Assembly (NCBI GenBank): GCA_963834825.1
Contig: CAWICZ010000014.1
Location: 124,001-188,000 of the forward strand
Direction: 5' to 3'
Length of the DNA stretch: 64,000 nt
Origin: JACDAN01 sp963834825
GTDB lineage: Bacteria > Actinomycetota > Thermoleophilia > Gaiellales > Gaiellaceae
A program made the translations under genes and the position numbers. Positions within the stretch are counted from its first letter, which is position 1, and each line of letters opens with the position of its first letter. Below the pieces are notes generated by a model. That model searched no databases and was not told the origin of the DNA. It saw only the letters and a program-made list of their open reading frames with translations. Shown one piece after another: positions 8,167 through 19,227 of the stretch.

Positions 8167-8860
8167 CTAGCGGTCGACGTCGGCGGCGAGCCTGATCGCC
8201 TCGACCTTCGGCCCTGCGCCTTGGAGGAGGAACGTCATCCCGTCGGCCTTCCAGAGCAGCACTCCAGGGCTGACCTCGAAGGACTCACGGTGCACCGCTC
8301 CATCGGCCCCGATGAGCGTGAACGTCCCGCGGGCGGTGCCCTCGATCCAGAGGGCGGGCAGGTCTTCGACCGTGACGTCCTCCGCGCTGCCGCTGACGGG
8401 GACGAGCGCGATGCGCGCCTGCACGTCGGATGACCGCCACTGGGTGAGCAGAGGCCGTCCGCCCCGGTAGCCGACGGTGGCCATCCCGCCCGCAATGTCG
8501 TCTCGCACGTGGGCCGAGTCGGGCGCTCCGAGTGAAGGGATCATCCGGACCCGGAACGGCACAGAGGTCTGGATCTCGTCGACGGGCACGACGCGTCCCT
8601 CGAACGGCGGAGCTACGCCGGGCGCGAGCGGACCGAGCTCAGAGCACCTCGTCGACGTCGAACAGGTGCTGCAACGCCGAGACGGCGGCCGGCGCGAGGG
8701 CGACCCCGCCCAAGGCGACGACGCACACCAGAGCGACGACCCGGCCTGGAACTCGCCGCCGAGGCTCAGCTCGGAGGAGGCCGACGTCGAATGCCGGCGC
8801 GTCCGCGTCGAGCGCACGCGCGGCCGCTCGTAGCCGCGTCTCGAATGTGTGCTCAGACAT
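8167..8860 (-). CDS. Single-pass membrane protein after an ECF sigma factor, frameshifted
   Basis: Reading from ATG 8860, the product starts with about 48 mostly polar residues (SEHTFETRLRAAARALDAD), then a membrane helix (VVALVCVVALGGVALAPAA), and then an extracytoplasmic part that continues in another frame after about 8640 (LAPGVAPPFEGRVVPVDEI) to a stop at 8167. Deleting one T at the CTCTGAG near 8640 would join the parts. The layout (ECF sigma, then membrane protein with short cytosolic domain) suits an anti-sigma-like role, but I see no zinc-binding HxxxCxxC motif, so this is inference. Confidence 0.6.
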
Positions 8861-9441
8861 TCTGTCTCCTCGAGCAGCGCCCGGAGCCGTCGACGCGCGC
8901 GCACGAGCCGGACGCGGTACGCCTGGGTCGACTTGCCCACGAGGGCGGCGGCCTCGTCGTCCGGCAACTCGGCGAAGTAGCGCAGAGCGAGCGCCAACCG
9001 GTCGGCGTCCGGCAGCCGAGCGAGGGCGCCCAGCACTGTCTCCATCTCCTCGCGCGCGATGACCGTTTCGTCCGCGCCGGCGATCGCCGCCCTGTGCTGC
9101 TCGGCGGCGCGCGTGCCGAGCCTCAGATGCCGTCGCTCGGCTCGGCGCACGTTGTGCGCCTCGTTGACGACGATCCGGAGCAGCCACGGCCTGAAGGCGG
9201 CACCGGCGCGGAATCGGTGCAGCGAGCGATACGCCTTGACGAAGCCGTTCTGCATCGCCTCTTCCGCGTCCGCGTTCCGCCCGGTGATCGCCGTCGCCAG
9301 GCGGTAGGCAACCCGTTCGTACGGTCGAACGAGATTGGCGTACGCCTCGTGGTCGCCCTCGATCGCGAGGGCCAGGAGCTCGGACTCGCCTTCACGCGGA
9401 GCCAGAGGCAGAGGGAGCCCGAGCGAGAGGTCCGTGGCCAT
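8860..9441 (-). CDS. ECF-family RNA polymerase sigma factor
   Basis: About 194 residues. Region 2 spans about 25-100 (YRLATAITGRNADAEEAMQNGFVKAYRSL, then FRPWLLRIVVNEAHN) and region 4 about 135-190 (LPDADRLALALRYFAELPDDEAAALVGKS). It would direct RNA polymerase to a small regulon. ATG 9441 is preceded by GAAAGG. The open frame runs past the downstream gene's start without a stop, so the exact C-terminus is uncertain and may reflect another indel. The end given here is the point where the partner gene begins. Confidence 0.85.
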
Positions 9442-9481
9442 CGATGCCTTTCATACACGCCGAGCACCTCGAAGGTAACGC

Positions 9482-9507
9482 TGTAACGCCGGGCCCAGTC
9501 GTGACGT
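9482..9507 (+). promoter_or_regulatory. ECF-type promoter candidate for the serine hydrolase
   Basis: TGTAACG (9482-9488), a 15-nt spacer and CGTA (9504-9507) resemble the -35/-10 pattern of many ECF sigma factors (AAC core, then CGT). A second GTAACG lies just upstream at 9475-9480. The predicted transcript would start only a few bases before ATG 9517 and so be nearly leaderless. The divergent sigma factor at 9441 is the obvious candidate to use it. Confidence 0.35.
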
Positions 9508-9516
9508 ACATGGCAC

Positions 9517-10578
9517 ATGCTGCTGATCGCAGCGCTTGTCGTCGCGGCCGCCGTCCTCTTCGGGGGGACGTCGCCCTCCGAGCCCGAGCTTCAGCGCGCC
9601 GCCGACCAACTCGTCGCGACCAGCGACATCCCAGCCGTGATCACGCTCGTCGAGCAAGACGGCCACCGCACCATCGTCGCCTCGGGAGAAGCCGACGTCG
9701 GCCGCAGACAGGCTCGCCCGGACGACCGGTTCTGGGTCGGAAGCGTGACCAAGAGCTTCGTTGCGACCGTCGTCATGCAGCTCGTCGCCGAGCGCAGGCT
9801 CAGTCTGGACGACAAGGTCAGCAAACTCCTCCCGAGGCGGCTTCGTGAAGGGCGGCGGATCCGACTTCGGAACCTGCTCAACCACACGAGCGGGATTCCC
9901 GACTACATGGAGCTCGAGCCCTGGAGGAGCGCCGTCGCGCGCAACCCGCGAGTCGTGATCTCGCCGCGGCGCCTCGTCGCGTCGGCGGCCGGGCTCGCAC
10001 TCGAGTTCCGGCCCGGGAGCCGGGCCTCCTACTCGAACACCAACTACCTCGTCCTGGGGGAGATCGTCCAGCGAATCACCGGTCGGTCGCTGGCCAGAAT
10101 GCTTCGGGAACGAATCTTCGGGCCGCTCGGCCTCACGGCGACGGCCTACGAGAGCGGGCGCCGAACCCTTCGCGGCGACCAGATGCACGGCTATGACGTC
10201 TCGGGCTCGCCACCGACCGACGTCTCGCTGCACGGGCTTGGCGGCCCGTGGGCCGACGGTGCGATCGTCTCGAACGCGCGCGACCTGGCGGTGTTCTTCG
10301 GCGCGCTGTTGCGGGGGCAGCTCGTCCCGCCCCGCCTCGTCGCCCAGATGGAGAAGATCGTTCCCCGCTCGCACGGCGAGGGAATGGGGCTGTACCGGCT
10401 CCCATCGCCGTGCGGTCGCTGGTTCTACGGGCACACGGGCGGCACGCCCGGCTACATCACGTTCGCCGCGGGCTCACGCGACGGCCGCCGCTTCTTCGTG
10501 TTCGCCTTCAACGGCGTCGGCCCGGACGCCATCCACGCGATGGACCGCTACCTCGACGATCTGCTCTGCCGCGCCTGA
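9517..10578 (+). CDS. Exported serine beta-lactamase-like hydrolase (class C / D-Ala-D-Ala carboxypeptidase fold)
   Basis: A 353-residue penicillin-binding-protein-like enzyme. The N-terminus is a short signal sequence (LLIAALVVAAAVLFGG). The active-site motifs are all present: SVTK (Ser nucleophile and Lys), YSNTNY and HTGGTPGY in place of KTG. These define the Pfam beta-lactamase family, which includes esterases and peptidases as well as beta-lactamases, so the substrate is open. It is divergent from the ECF sigma gene with only 75 nt between them. Confidence 0.88.
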   Translation: MLLIAALVVAAAVLFGGTSPSEPELQRAADQLVATSDIPAVITLVEQDGHRTIVASGEADVGRRQARPDDRFWVGSVTKSFVATVVMQLVAERRLSLDDKVSKLLPRRLREGRRIRLRNLLNHTSGIPDYMELEPWRSAVARNPRVVISPRRLVASAAGLALEFRPGSRASYSNTNYLVLGEIVQRITGRSLARMLRERIFGPLGLTATAYESGRRTLRGDQMHGYDVSGSPPTDVSLHGLGGPWADGAIVSNARDLAVFFGALLRGQLVPPRLVAQMEKIVPRSHGEGMGLYRLPSPCGRWFYGHTGGTPGYITFAAGSRDGRRFFVFAFNGVGPDAIHAMDRYLDDLLCRA

Positions 10579-10589
10579 CACGTCTCAGG

Positions 10590-11610
10590 CGGGCTCGGGG
10601 TGACAGAGAGCCGATGATCAGCCACGCCGAGCGCTCTGGAGACATGCGCGCGACGGTGTTGGTGGCGGAGGCGACGCCCGACTTGGCGGCTGGCACCGCG
10701 CCGACGACTGCTTCCGTCGCAGGAGCCATCACCCAGCCCATCGCCAGGGTCAGCTCGAAGAACCAGGCGGCGAGGAAGAAACGCGCCGGTGTGCGACTCC
10801 CAGAGCGAGGTCAGCGCCAAGCAAGATCGCGAGGCCCATCAGGCCCGCTGCGACGACACGGGAGATCCCGAGTCGTTCGAACGGCCTTGCTCGACGAGCC
10901 AGCGCCGATCATCAGGCCGAGAGCCATTGGGCTCATGAACGGCGCCCGCCTCGATCGCGGTGTAGCCGTGGACGAATTGCAGGTACTGGGTCAGCGCGAA
11001 GATACCGCCGAGCAGGGCGAAGAAAGCGACGCTGACAGCAGCAGTCCCGACGCTGAAGCGAGCGCTGCGGAAGAAGCCGAGGTCGAGCATCGGCTCGTCG
11101 ATGCGACGCTCGCACCAGAAGAAGGCGCCCAGCAGTACGACGCTGGCGGCGAGCGATGAGAGTACCAGGCCGAAGACGTCCAGCCCTTCTCCGGCGCCTC
11201 GATGATCGAGTACACGAGGACGCTGAAGCCGGCCGTGGAGAGCGCGGCGCCGAGCAGGTCGAACAGCCGGGCGTGGATCACGGCTCTCGGGCACGTAGCG
11301 GATGCCGAACAGCAGCCGGCTGCTGCGACTGGCACGTTGACCAGGAAGACCGACCACCAGCCGAACCACTCGAGCAGCAGGCCGCCGGTCAGCGGGCCGA
11401 GCCCGATCCCGACCGCCGCCAGCGCGGCCCAGATAGCCGATCGCCTTGCCGCGCTCCTCGCCGGTGAAGAGGTTGGCGATGATCGAGAGGGTGGCGGGCA
11501 TGATCAGCTGCGCCGACGCCCATAGAACGCGCGCACGGCGATCACTGCGTTCGCGGAGTCGGCGAGAGGGCGCCGAGGCTGGCGAGTCCGAAGAGGTAGC
11601 CGTCTTACAG
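10590..11610 (-). pseudogene. Decayed DHA2-type MFS drug exporter
   Basis: Pieces of an EmrB/QacA-type permease can be read in all three minus-strand frames in the correct order: ADSANAVIAVRAF, then SIIANLFTGEERGKAIG, GLGPLTGGLLLEWFGWW, LLFGIRYVPESRDPR, LLGAALSTAGFSVLVYSIIE, RIDEPMLDLGFF, TQYLQFVHGYTAIEAG and MAPATEAVVGAVPAAKSG. At least five frameshifts separate them. The first three helices and the last two are missing, because the TfoX gene and the hydrolase gene adjoin directly. This loss of both ends points to true decay rather than sequencing error alone. Confidence 0.8.
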
Positions 11611-11627
11611 GCGGGCGTAGGAAGCGT

Positions 11628-11963
11628 CTATCGCTTCGCGGGGAGCGAGCGTGCGTACTTCGTGCCGAGCTCGACCCACTTGACGAGCTGGCGCTTGGTG
11701 CGAACGTCTTCGGACTCGACGCGTAGCCATCCCTGCATCTGCCGCCCGCGCATTTCCATGAGGTGAGCGTTCGTCTTCGCGACGAGCGCGTCGGACTGGG
11801 TCGGGTCGACGCGCACCAACACGCCACCCTGGCCGCTGGCGGCGATGGCCATGTTGCCGCCGATGAGGAATGCGAGGCCGCCGAACATCTTCTGCTCGGT
11901 CAGGCCGGACTCGCTTCCGATCAGCTCCCGGATGCGACTTGCAAGTTCCTCGTCGTAGGCCAC
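11628..11963 (-). CDS. TfoX N-terminal domain protein
   Basis: A 111-residue single-domain TfoX-N protein. The family signature is clear: EQKMFGGLAFLIGGNMA near residues 25-45, and the C-terminal LVKWVELGTKYARSLPAKR. TfoX relatives in proteobacteria regulate competence; stand-alone domains in actinobacteria have no established role. I chose GTG 11963 because it aligns with the usual start of the domain (AYDEELASRIRELI). A longer frame to 12041 adds an unlikely Ser/Arg-rich stretch. Confidence 0.85.
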   Translation of the reverse strand: MAYDEELASRIRELIGSESGLTEQKMFGGLAFLIGGNMAIAASGQGGVLVRVDPTQSDALVAKTNAHLMEMRGRQMQGWLRVESEDVRTKRQLVKWVELGTKYARSLPAKR

Positions 11964-12091
11964 GGCTTCGATCGTACGACTACGAGCCCTCGGCGGGGGA
12001 GAGGTTCTACTTGAACTGAACTCGGACTGCGGGCACTTCATCTGTTGAAGCTACTATTTCTGCTGCAGCTACGACAGAAGGGTGATGAAGC

Positions 12092-14360
<2,269 letters not shown>

Positions 14361-14374
<14 letters not shown>

Positions 14375-14675
14375 CTGCGCGCCGCTCCCCGAGGAGGTCC
14401 GCCGAGCGGCGGACCTCCTCGAGCGGCGCTGGACCGTTTCGATCCTCTATGTCTCGCACGAGGGCGCTGTCCGCTTCAACGAGTTCCTGCAGGCGCTCGG
14501 CAAGATCTCCCCGGCGACGCTGGCGCAGCGGCTGACCGACCTCGAGGAGGCCGGCGTCCTCGAGCGCACCGTGATCGACGCCCGTCCGCCGCTCGTCGAG
14601 TACCGCCTGACGGAGCGCGGCCGCCAGTTGCGGTCGCTCGTCAACGCGCTCGCACGCTTCGCCAGGACGGGTTAG
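14361..14675 (+). CDS. HxlR-family winged-helix regulator
   Basis: A 104-residue transcription regulator of the HxlR/MarR-like winged-helix type (RRWTVSILYVSHEGAVRFNEF, ISPATLAQRLTDLEEAGVLERTV). HxlR proteins bind as dimers near their own promoters and often sense redox or electrophiles; the N-terminal MRCRSCAPL contains two Cys that may serve this. ATG 14361 lies inside the end of lon and the TAG stop overlaps the GTG of the ABC exporter, so lon, this gene and the exporter can be read from one transcript. Codons 11-20 contain a perfect inverted repeat. Confidence 0.88.
14391..14420 (+). repeat. Perfect 13-bp inverted repeat inside the HxlR gene
   Basis: GAGGAGGTCCGCC (14391-14403) and GGCGGACCTCCTC (14408-14420) flank the loop GAGC. 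The hairpin starts 17 nt after the lon stop codon, while already inside the coding region of the next gene. In RNA it would be very stable and could reduce read-through from lon, or hide the internal AGGAGG. No T-run follows. Confidence 0.7.
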
Positions 14676-16510
14676 TGCAGGGACGACGCCTGATCCCGCG
14701 CATCGCGCGGCTGTTCCGGGCGTACCGCTGGCAGGTCGCGCTCGTGCTCGTGATGATCCTCGTCACGGCCGGGCTGGGTGTCGTGCCGTCACTGTTGACG
14801 AAGGTCGTGTTCGACAGCGCGCTCTTCCCCCCGAGCGGGGAGCGCAACCTGGACCTCCTCTACGTCCTTGTCGGCGTGATGGTCGCGATCCCGCTCGTCG
14901 CGGCGGCGATCTCGGTCGCGCAGACCTACCTGACCACCGTCGTCGGACAACGCGTGATGCAGGACCTCCGTAACCGGTTGTACGAGCACCTGCAGTCGAT
15001 GTCGCTGCGCTTCTTCACCGGCGCACGCACGGGCGAGCTGCAGTCGCGGCTGCAGAACGACGTCGGCGGCGTCCAGAACGTCGTCACGAACACCGCCTCG
15101 TCCGTGCTCTCGAACATCGTGGTCGTGCTCAGCACGGTGGTCGCAATGGTCGTGCTCTCATGGCAGCTGACGCTGCTGTCCCTGGCCGTCGTGCCGATCT
15201 TCGTCTACCTGACGTGGCGCGTCGGCCGGGTACGACGCCGGATCTCCGGCCAGACGCAGGAGTCGCTCGCCGAGCTGTCGACGATGACCGAGGAGACGCT
15301 GTCGGTCTCTGGGATCCTGCTGGCCAAGGTCTTCGACCGGCGACGCGACGCGGTCGAGCGCTACCGTGCCGAGAATCTACGGCTTGCCGGGCTGCAGGTA
15401 CGGCAGCAGATGGTCGGTCGCGGGTTTTTCGCCGTCGTGCAATCGTTCTTCGCGATTACGCCGGCGCTGATCTACCTCGTCGCCGGTTGGTCGGATCTGA
15501 GCGCCGGCACGATCGTCGCCTTCACGACCCTCCAGACGCGGCTCCTCTTTCCGATCGGGAGCACGCTCCAGACGTCGGTCGAGGTGCAGTCCTCGCTGGC
15601 CCTCTTCGAGCGGATCTTCCAGTACCTCGACCTCCCCCACGAGATCGTCGACGCTCCCGGCGCCGAAGCTCTGCCGCTGGACCGCGTCCGGGGCAAGGTT
15701 GCGCTTCGGAATGTCTGGTTCCAGTACGAGGAGGCCACCGACACGGACGGCGACAGGCCCTGGACGCTCGAGGACGTCTCGCTCGAGGTCGAGCCGGGTC
15801 AGCTCGCCGCGCTCGTCGGCCCGAGCGGCGCGGGTAAGACGACGATTTCCTATCTGATCCCGAGGTTGTACGACGTGGGGCGGGGCAGTGTCGAGCTGGA
15901 CGGCCACGACGTCCGCGATCTGCAGCTCTCCTCCCTCGCCGAGGCGATCGGGATGGTCACGCAGGAGACCTACCTCTTCCATGCCACCGTCAGGGACAAC
16001 TTGCTCTACGCGAAGCCGGAGGCAACCGACGCCGAGCTGCATGCCGCCGCGCGGGCGGCGGCGATCCACGACCGGATCATGGAGCTCTCGGACGGATACG
16101 AGACACTTGTCGGCGAACGCGGCTATCGGATGTCGGGCGGTGAGAAGCAACGGCTCGCGATCGCGCGGGTCCTGCTGAAAGACCCACGGGTGCTGATTCT
16201 CGACGAGGCTACGTCGGCGCTGGACACCAACAGCGAGCGACTCGTGCAGCACGCGCTGGAGCCGCTGATGCAGAGTCGCACGACGATCGCGATCGCCCAC
16301 AGGCTCTCGACGATCCTCTCGGCCGACGTGATCTTCGTACTCGAGCGCGGTCGGATCGTCGAGCGGGGGACTCATGAACAGCTCGTTGCCGCGGACGGGC
16401 TCTACGCCCAGCTCTACCGCCAGCAGTTCCAGAGCGGTCTGGTCGAAGCGCGCTGCGAGGACGGTTTCGTCCTGGCCAGCGGCGACGTCCTCGCAACGGC
16501 CACCGGGTAG
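14675..16510 (+). CDS. ABC exporter, fused permease and ATPase half-transporter
   Basis: A 611-residue type IV (MsbA/LmrA-like) exporter half-subunit that probably works as a homodimer. The membrane domain occupies residues about 15-320 with six helices. The nucleotide-binding domain has Walker A GPSGAGKT (382-389), the ABC signature MSGGEKQR near 486-493 and Walker B LILDEATSALD near 507-517. Substrate cannot be inferred. GTG 14675 overlaps the TAG of the HxlR gene, so the regulator is likely to control this exporter. The C-terminal 30 residues extend beyond the usual end. Confidence 0.93.
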   Translation: MQGRRLIPRIARLFRAYRWQVALVLVMILVTAGLGVVPSLLTKVVFDSALFPPSGERNLDLLYVLVGVMVAIPLVAAAISVAQTYLTTVVGQRVMQDLRNRLYEHLQSMSLRFFTGARTGELQSRLQNDVGGVQNVVTNTASSVLSNIVVVLSTVVAMVVLSWQLTLLSLAVVPIFVYLTWRVGRVRRRISGQTQESLAELSTMTEETLSVSGILLAKVFDRRRDAVERYRAENLRLAGLQVRQQMVGRGFFAVVQSFFAITPALIYLVAGWSDLSAGTIVAFTTLQTRLLFPIGSTLQTSVEVQSSLALFERIFQYLDLPHEIVDAPGAEALPLDRVRGKVALRNVWFQYEEATDTDGDRPWTLEDVSLEVEPGQLAALVGPSGAGKTTISYLIPRLYDVGRGSVELDGHDVRDLQLSSLAEAIGMVTQETYLFHATVRDNLLYAKPEATDAELHAAARAAAIHDRIMELSDGYETLVGERGYRMSGGEKQRLAIARVLLKDPRVLILDEATSALDTNSERLVQHALEPLMQSRTTIAIAHRLSTILSADVIFVLERGRIVERGTHEQLVAADGLYAQLYRQQFQSGLVEARCEDGFVLASGDVLATATG

Positions 16511-16554
16511 CGGCAAACTGGTTCCTGCGGGAGAATTACGAACGAGGAGGTCAC

Positions 16555-16791
16555 TTGCCGGCCACCAACGAATCGATCAGCTTCAAGGAGGACATCAAGC
16601 CCCTCTTCCGCGAGCGGGATCGTGAAGCGATGAAATGGGCGTTCGACCTTTGGTCGCACGACGACGTCGCCGGAAACAAGGACGCGATCTTGGGGCGCCT
16701 CCGCAACGGCACGATGCCCTGCGACGGCGCCTGGCCAGACGAGCAAATCGCTCTCTTTCAACGGTGGACCGAGGCGGGAACGCCGGGCTAG
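16555..16791 (+). CDS. Small conserved-looking protein, 78 aa
   Basis: A small soluble protein translated from TTG 16555 behind a strong GAGGAGG. The motif ISFKEDIKPLFRERDREAM followed by FDLWSHDDV and a C-terminal NGTMPCDGAWPDEQIALFQRW resembles the ends of c-type cytochrome domains, but no CxxCH haem motif and no signal peptide are present. It could be a haem-free derivative or an unrelated family. It lies between the exporter gene and a VOC protein, all on the plus strand. Confidence 0.65.
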   Translation: MPATNESISFKEDIKPLFRERDREAMKWAFDLWSHDDVAGNKDAILGRLRNGTMPCDGAWPDEQIALFQRWTEAGTPG

Positions 16792-16834
16792 ACGTGCTCA
16801 AGTCCGGATCCGACGAGAACGCGCGATCTCTCTA

Positions 16835-17254
16835 GTGCAGTTCCATCAGGGCCGGCTCCTCGATCACGTGCATGTGCGCGTCGCGGATCTCGAGGTGAGC
16901 AAGCGCTTCTACCGCGCCGTGCTCGCAGCCGTGGGGCGAGAGCTGACGCGGGAGGGCGAGGACGCCTTCAACTCCGACGAGCTGTACGTGACTGCCGACA
17001 AGACGCCCACGACGGGACTCCACATCGCGTTCCAGGCCGACGACCGCGAGACGGTCCAACGCTTTCACCGAGCCGGGCTGGCTGCCGGCGGGCGGGACAA
17101 CGGCGCGCCGGGCGAGCGGCCGTACCACCCTGGCTACTACAGCGCATACATTCTCGACCCGGACGGAACCAACGTCGAAGCCGTGTACCACGGCCCGGCA
17201 ACGCGCTCGGCGCCGTCGGTGGTGATCGAGGCGGTCCCGCCCGTAAGCCACTAG
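16835..17254 (+). CDS. VOC-family (glyoxalase/dioxygenase fold) protein
   Basis: A 139-residue vicinal-oxygen-chelate protein. The first half starts RLLDHVHVRVADLEVSKRFY and the second contains HPGYYSAYILDPDGTNVEAVYHG, the usual metal-ligand regions (His and Glu). Members include glyoxalases, dioxygenases and antibiotic-binding proteins; the substrate is unknown. GTG 16835 is the start. It is convergent with the MFS exporter, with stop codons overlapping by four bases. Confidence 0.85.
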   Translation: MQFHQGRLLDHVHVRVADLEVSKRFYRAVLAAVGRELTREGEDAFNSDELYVTADKTPTTGLHIAFQADDRETVQRFHRAGLAAGGRDNGAPGERPYHPGYYSAYILDPDGTNVEAVYHGPATRSAPSVVIEAVPPVSH

Positions 17255-19227
17255 CTCCGTGTTGCCGGCTGGGGGATCTCGCGTGCGACTGATCGCGCGA
17301 GTTCATCGACGATTGTCCGGATTTCGTCGTGACGCTCTGGTTCCCAACCAGAGAGGAGATCGTTCAGGTCGCTGCACCGGACGGCGTGAATGTGTTCCCG
17401 AACGTCGGACCCGGCCTTGGTCAGCTCGAGCAGGCTGTTCTCTGTCGTCACGAGCGACCGCGCTCTGAGTCTTGCCAGCGAGCTCGCCGTCAGGGCATCA
17501 TCGAGGCGGAACTCCGAAAAAAGCGTCTCGACCGTGATCGGCTGCAGCTCGTCGATGCGCGCGAGCAGCCAGAGCTCCGGTGGTGAGAGATCGAGTCCGG
17601 CACGGACGGCGAACTGCTCGTATGTCTGCCAGCGGTTCTCGCGCTGGATGAGCGAGCTCAGGGACCGCTCGAGCTCCCGGAACGAACTGTCGTCCCGCGG
17701 GGACGCGAAGCTCTCTCCGAGCCCGTCGGAGCGAGCGGTCTGGCGCAGCGGAACCTCGCGCAGCAGCCACGTGAGCGCGAACCCAATCGCCCCCGCCGCA
17801 GCGGCGACGGCGAAGACGGGAGTCAGAGCGTCAGTGAAAGCCTCGATATACGGCTCGTGCACGGCGGGCGGCAGACGGTCGACAAGCGAGGGGCTGACCG
17901 CGGTGGGGACCGACGCGCCCGCGGGGAGCCGGACGGCAAGTTCGGAGTGCAGTTGGTTGGCGAAGACCGCGCCGAAGAGTGCGACACCGATCGACCCGCC
18001 GATCTGGCGGAAGAGCGTCGATCCGGAAGTGGCGACTCCCAGCTGTTCGTAGTCGACGGCGTTTTGCACGGCGAGGACGAGCACCTGCATGACCATTCCG
18101 AGGCCGAGACCAAGGACGACCATGTACAACGAGATCCTCCAGATCGGCGTCTGCACCTCCAGCGTCGCGAGCAGCGCCAGCGCCACCGTCATCACCGCCG
18201 TACCGGCAATGGGGAATGGCCGGTAACGGCCGAATCGACTGATCAGGTTGCCGCTCACGATCGACGTAACGAGCAGACCGGCCATCAGCGGCGTGAGCTG
18301 CAATCCCGAACTGGTCGGGCTCTGGCCTTTGACGATCTGCAGGTAGAGCGGAAGGAATGTCACCGAGCCGAACAGCGCCAGCCCGACGATGAAGCCGATC
18401 GCGCTGGCCGTCGCGAACGTCCGGTTCCGGAAGAGGCTGAGCGGAAGGAGCGGTTCCGTCGCGCGGCGCTCGACCAAGACGAACGCGATCAGGAGCACGA
18501 CACCAAGGACGAGCAAGGTGACCATCTGCGGCGCACTCCACTCAAAGGTGGTTCCGCCGAGGCTCGTGAAGAGCACGATTCCGGACAGGCCGCCCGCCAG
18601 CAGCAGCGCTCCCGCATAGTCGATCGTGGGCTTGCGCTGTGACGTGTGGGCGTGGAACGCGACCGCGATCACCGAGAGGGCGGCGATCCCGACTGGGACG
18701 TTGACGTAGAAGATCCACCGCCACGACAAGTGATCGACGAAGAACCCACCCAGAAGCGGGCCGATCACCGTCGAGACACCAAACACCGCTCCGAAGAACC
18801 CCTGGTAGCGGCCTCGGTCACGGGGCGGGAAGATGTCCCCGACAACCGCCATCGTCGTCACGATCAGCCCGCCGGCGCCGAGCCCCTGCAAGGCGCGAAA
18901 GGCGATCAGTTCGCCCATGTTCTGGGCGATTCCGCAGAGGGCCGAACCGATCAGGAAGATCACGATCGCCGCCTGAAGCACGATCTTGCGGCCGTAGAGA
19001 TCGCCAAGCTTCCCGTACACCGGGCCCGACACGGTCGAAGCCAGGAGGTACGAGGTCACGACCCACGACAGGTGCTCGACGCCGCCCAGCTCGCCGACGA
19101 TCGTCGGCAGCGCCGTCGCCACGATCGTCTGGTCCAGCGACGCCAAGAACAACACCAGCAGCAGCGCGCCGAAGACCAGCCGCACGCCTTCCCTCTGCAT
19201 CGGCGCGGTCACCGGTGCGCTGCTCAC
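17251..19227 (-). CDS. DHA2 MFS drug exporter with C-terminal winged-helix-like domain
   Basis: A 658-residue protein. Residues 1-500 form a 14-helix EmrB/QacA-type proton-driven exporter with motif A GKLGDLYGRK and the motif C region GVSTVIGPLLGG. After the last helix a cytoplasmic tail of about 150 residues follows (LERSLSSLIQRENRWQ, LDLSPPELWLLARI, LDDALTASSLARLRARSLV, LLELTKAGSDVREHI) with the helix-helix-helix-wing rhythm of MarR-type domains. It might sense substrate or bind DNA, which is unproven. GTG 19227 follows directly on the stop of the upstream reductase gene, so the two are cotranscribed. Confidence 0.9.
   Translation of the reverse strand: MSSAPVTAPMQREGVRLVFGALLLVLFLASLDQTIVATALPTIVGELGGVEHLSWVVTSYLLASTVSGPVYGKLGDLYGRKIVLQAAIVIFLIGSALCGIAQNMGELIAFRALQGLGAGGLIVTTMAVVGDIFPPRDRGRYQGFFGAVFGVSTVIGPLLGGFFVDHLSWRWIFYVNVPVGIAALSVIAVAFHAHTSQRKPTIDYAGALLLAGGLSGIVLFTSLGGTTFEWSAPQMVTLLVLGVVLLIAFVLVERRATEPLLPLSLFRNRTFATASAIGFIVGLALFGSVTFLPLYLQIVKGQSPTSSGLQLTPLMAGLLVTSIVSGNLISRFGRYRPFPIAGTAVMTVALALLATLEVQTPIWRISLYMVVLGLGLGMVMQVLVLAVQNAVDYEQLGVATSGSTLFRQIGGSIGVALFGAVFANQLHSELAVRLPAGASVPTAVSPSLVDRLPPAVHEPYIEAFTDALTPVFAVAAAAGAIGFALTWLLREVPLRQTARSDGLGESFASPRDDSSFRELERSLSSLIQRENRWQTYEQFAVRAGLDLSPPELWLLARIDELQPITVETLFSEFRLDDALTASSLARLRARSLVTTENSLLELTKAGSDVREHIHAVRCSDLNDLLSGWEPERHDEIRTIVDELARSVAREIPQPATRS

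Noticed and set aside
12000..12091. HspR-type HAIR box in front of lon
   Set aside because: I looked for CTTGAGT-N7-ACTCAAG and found only a partial CTTGAACTGAACTC, which does not match in symmetry.
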